Assembly (NCBI GenBank): GCA_905250115.1
Contig: CAJNOI010000145.1
Coordinates: forward strand, 62,001 to 126,000
Origin: Adineta steineri
Lineage: Eukaryota; Rotifera; Eurotatoria; Adinetida; Adinetidae
Reading direction: 5' to 3'
Length of the DNA stretch: 64,000 nucleotides
In this document: positions 63,252-64,000 of the stretch, piece by piece
How positions within the stretch are numbered: position 1 is the stretch's first letter
How the letters are laid out: the number at the start of each line of letters is the position of its first letter
The notes under the pieces: generated by a model
The model's database searches: none
Told to the model about the DNA's origin: nothing
The model's input: only the letters and a program-made list of their open reading frames with translations
Program-made: the position numbers and the translations under genes

Positions 63252-63305
63252 CTAGGGTGTGGGTGTATGAAAGATAGAGAGAAGGCACCTATACCCGCCC
63301 TCAAA
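63252..63305. repeat. TGTGGG-like imperfect palindrome
   Basis: The left arm ctagggtgtgggtgtatg faces the right arm cacctatacccgccctcaaa over about 17 bases. Confidence 0.65.
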
Positions 63306-63582
63306 ATAAATTATGTTGATGATTTGAAATATCTAGAGACGTTGATCAAGAGGAATGATTTATTCTGGTTGTTTCAATGAAGTAATTCGATTATGTTCTC
63401 GATACAGATTTTGATAATAATCATCAATAAAATATCTCTCCATTTTTATATTGCATATTAAACATAGTTAATTGAATTTGTTTCTTATTGATATTCATAG
63501 AACTACAGATTAAGTAAATATTTTTGATATTATTTATCCATATATATTTAAACGCACTTTAAAAAATAGAGGAAGAGAAAAG

Positions 63583-63825
63583 AAATATGTAAATGACCCG
63601 AACATTTACATAGGATTCAGGAACTACTTTGTGCATTAATACGAAAACAATTTGTTGGTATAATCGCAATAGTCATATGTCAACAGAACTCATTAATGTA
63701 TGTAAATGACTCAGATTTTGATATAGAATTGAGGAAGTATTTCATGAGTTAAGATTATTTATTTCTAAATGTAAATGACTCAATTTTAATCACAAAATTC
63801 GGGAAGTGGATTTTTGCGCTGGTAC
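63583..63825 (+). repeat. Degenerate three-copy repeat (ATGTAAATGACTC...)
   Basis: Three similar blocks start near 63585, 63699 and 63766. Each begins with atgtaaatgac(c/t)c and continues to a (a/g)gga(a/c)(c/g)t-like stretch about 40 bases on. Spacing is uneven, so it may be a worn tandem array or several copies of one short element. Confidence 0.5.
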
Positions 63826-64000
63826 CACAGCAGTACTAGTATATAATCACGAGAATCGAAAGAAAAAATACAACAAGCATCGACTTTAATTCTAATCACA
63901 TACAACTTATACGGAACCATTTGCACAACAATCATATTACATTTTATACATATCTTTGAATGTATCTACAATACTCTCATACGATAGATACAAGATACTG

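Larger units (their letters stand above)
62821..64000. other. Intergenic end of window with palindromes and a degenerate repeat
   Basis: No gene recognised. It holds TGTGGG-like palindromes at 63030-63082 and 63252-63305 and a three-copy degenerate repeat at 63583-63825. Open stretches over the palindromes on both strands are by-products of the repeats. Confidence 0.55.

Overview
The window looks like nuclear DNA of a bdelloid rotifer; I cannot name the genus. It is strongly AT-rich, genes are split by very short GT-AG introns (mostly 45-60 bp), and the gene set is typical of bdelloids: class-A-like 7TM receptors, ADP-ribosyltransferases fused to TPR and NHL repeats, tandem kelch proteins, F-box/LRR proteins and secreted PAN-like proteins. 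Many genes have a pyrimidine-rich splice acceptor just upstream of the ATG, as expected where messages are trans-spliced to a leader. Four runs of exactly 100 N are scaffold gaps of unknown true size (3908-4007, 18088-18187, 33740-33839, 53021-53120).

Layout. 254-1198: a 7TM receptor broken by one in-frame stop. 3133-3907: a paralogous 7TM receptor cut off by the first gap. 4008-9015 and 9208-16113: two tandem copies of a large gene whose intact copy joins an N-terminal HSP90-like (sacsin/DUF3684-type) ATPase to a C-terminal HExxH metallopeptidase-like domain. Copy B is complete (14 exons, 1716 codons) and copy A lacks its 5' end. 18668-19174: a small protein with an Ala/Val-rich seven-residue repeat. 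20762-22084: a secreted PAN-like protein. 24974-26703 (minus): complete beta-tubulin (8 exons, 445 aa). 28875-31799 (minus): an F-box protein with 19 leucine-rich repeats, one per exon. 32444-33011: 5' exon of a second PAN-like gene. 35526-38439: a membrane-anchored 14-repeat kelch protein with one internal stop. 39819-41493: an FAD-dependent monooxygenase-like gene with a one-base frameshift. 41753-44253 (minus): ADP-ribosyltransferase + TPR + six NHL repeats. 45454-46038 (minus): LURP-one/Tubby-like protein. 46560-47489 (minus): an intact 7TM receptor. 47897-49154: FG-GAP repeat relics on both sides of a roughly 1 kb element with terminal inverted repeats. 50894-52615: a second ADP-ribosyltransferase with TPRs and a likely acylated N terminus. 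53121-53449 (minus): a 7TM fragment. 55760-56967: a membrane-tethered cupin. 57830-59800 (minus): a third PAN-like secreted gene. 61666-62820 (minus): an F-box-like LRR protein.

The genes do not form a pathway; they look like an accessory, duplication-rich region around one housekeeping gene (beta-tubulin). The strongest observations are: a 990-bp tract of about 97% identity, without indels, inside otherwise strongly diverged tandem copies (probable gene conversion); loss of the HExxH zinc site in only one of those copies; two ADP-ribosyltransferases sharing an unnamed N-terminal domain; a dispersed family of short imperfect palindromes built on TGTGGG-like sequence, resembling the telomere repeat reported for Adineta vaga; and an unfamiliar TIR element rich in the palindrome GAGTACTC.
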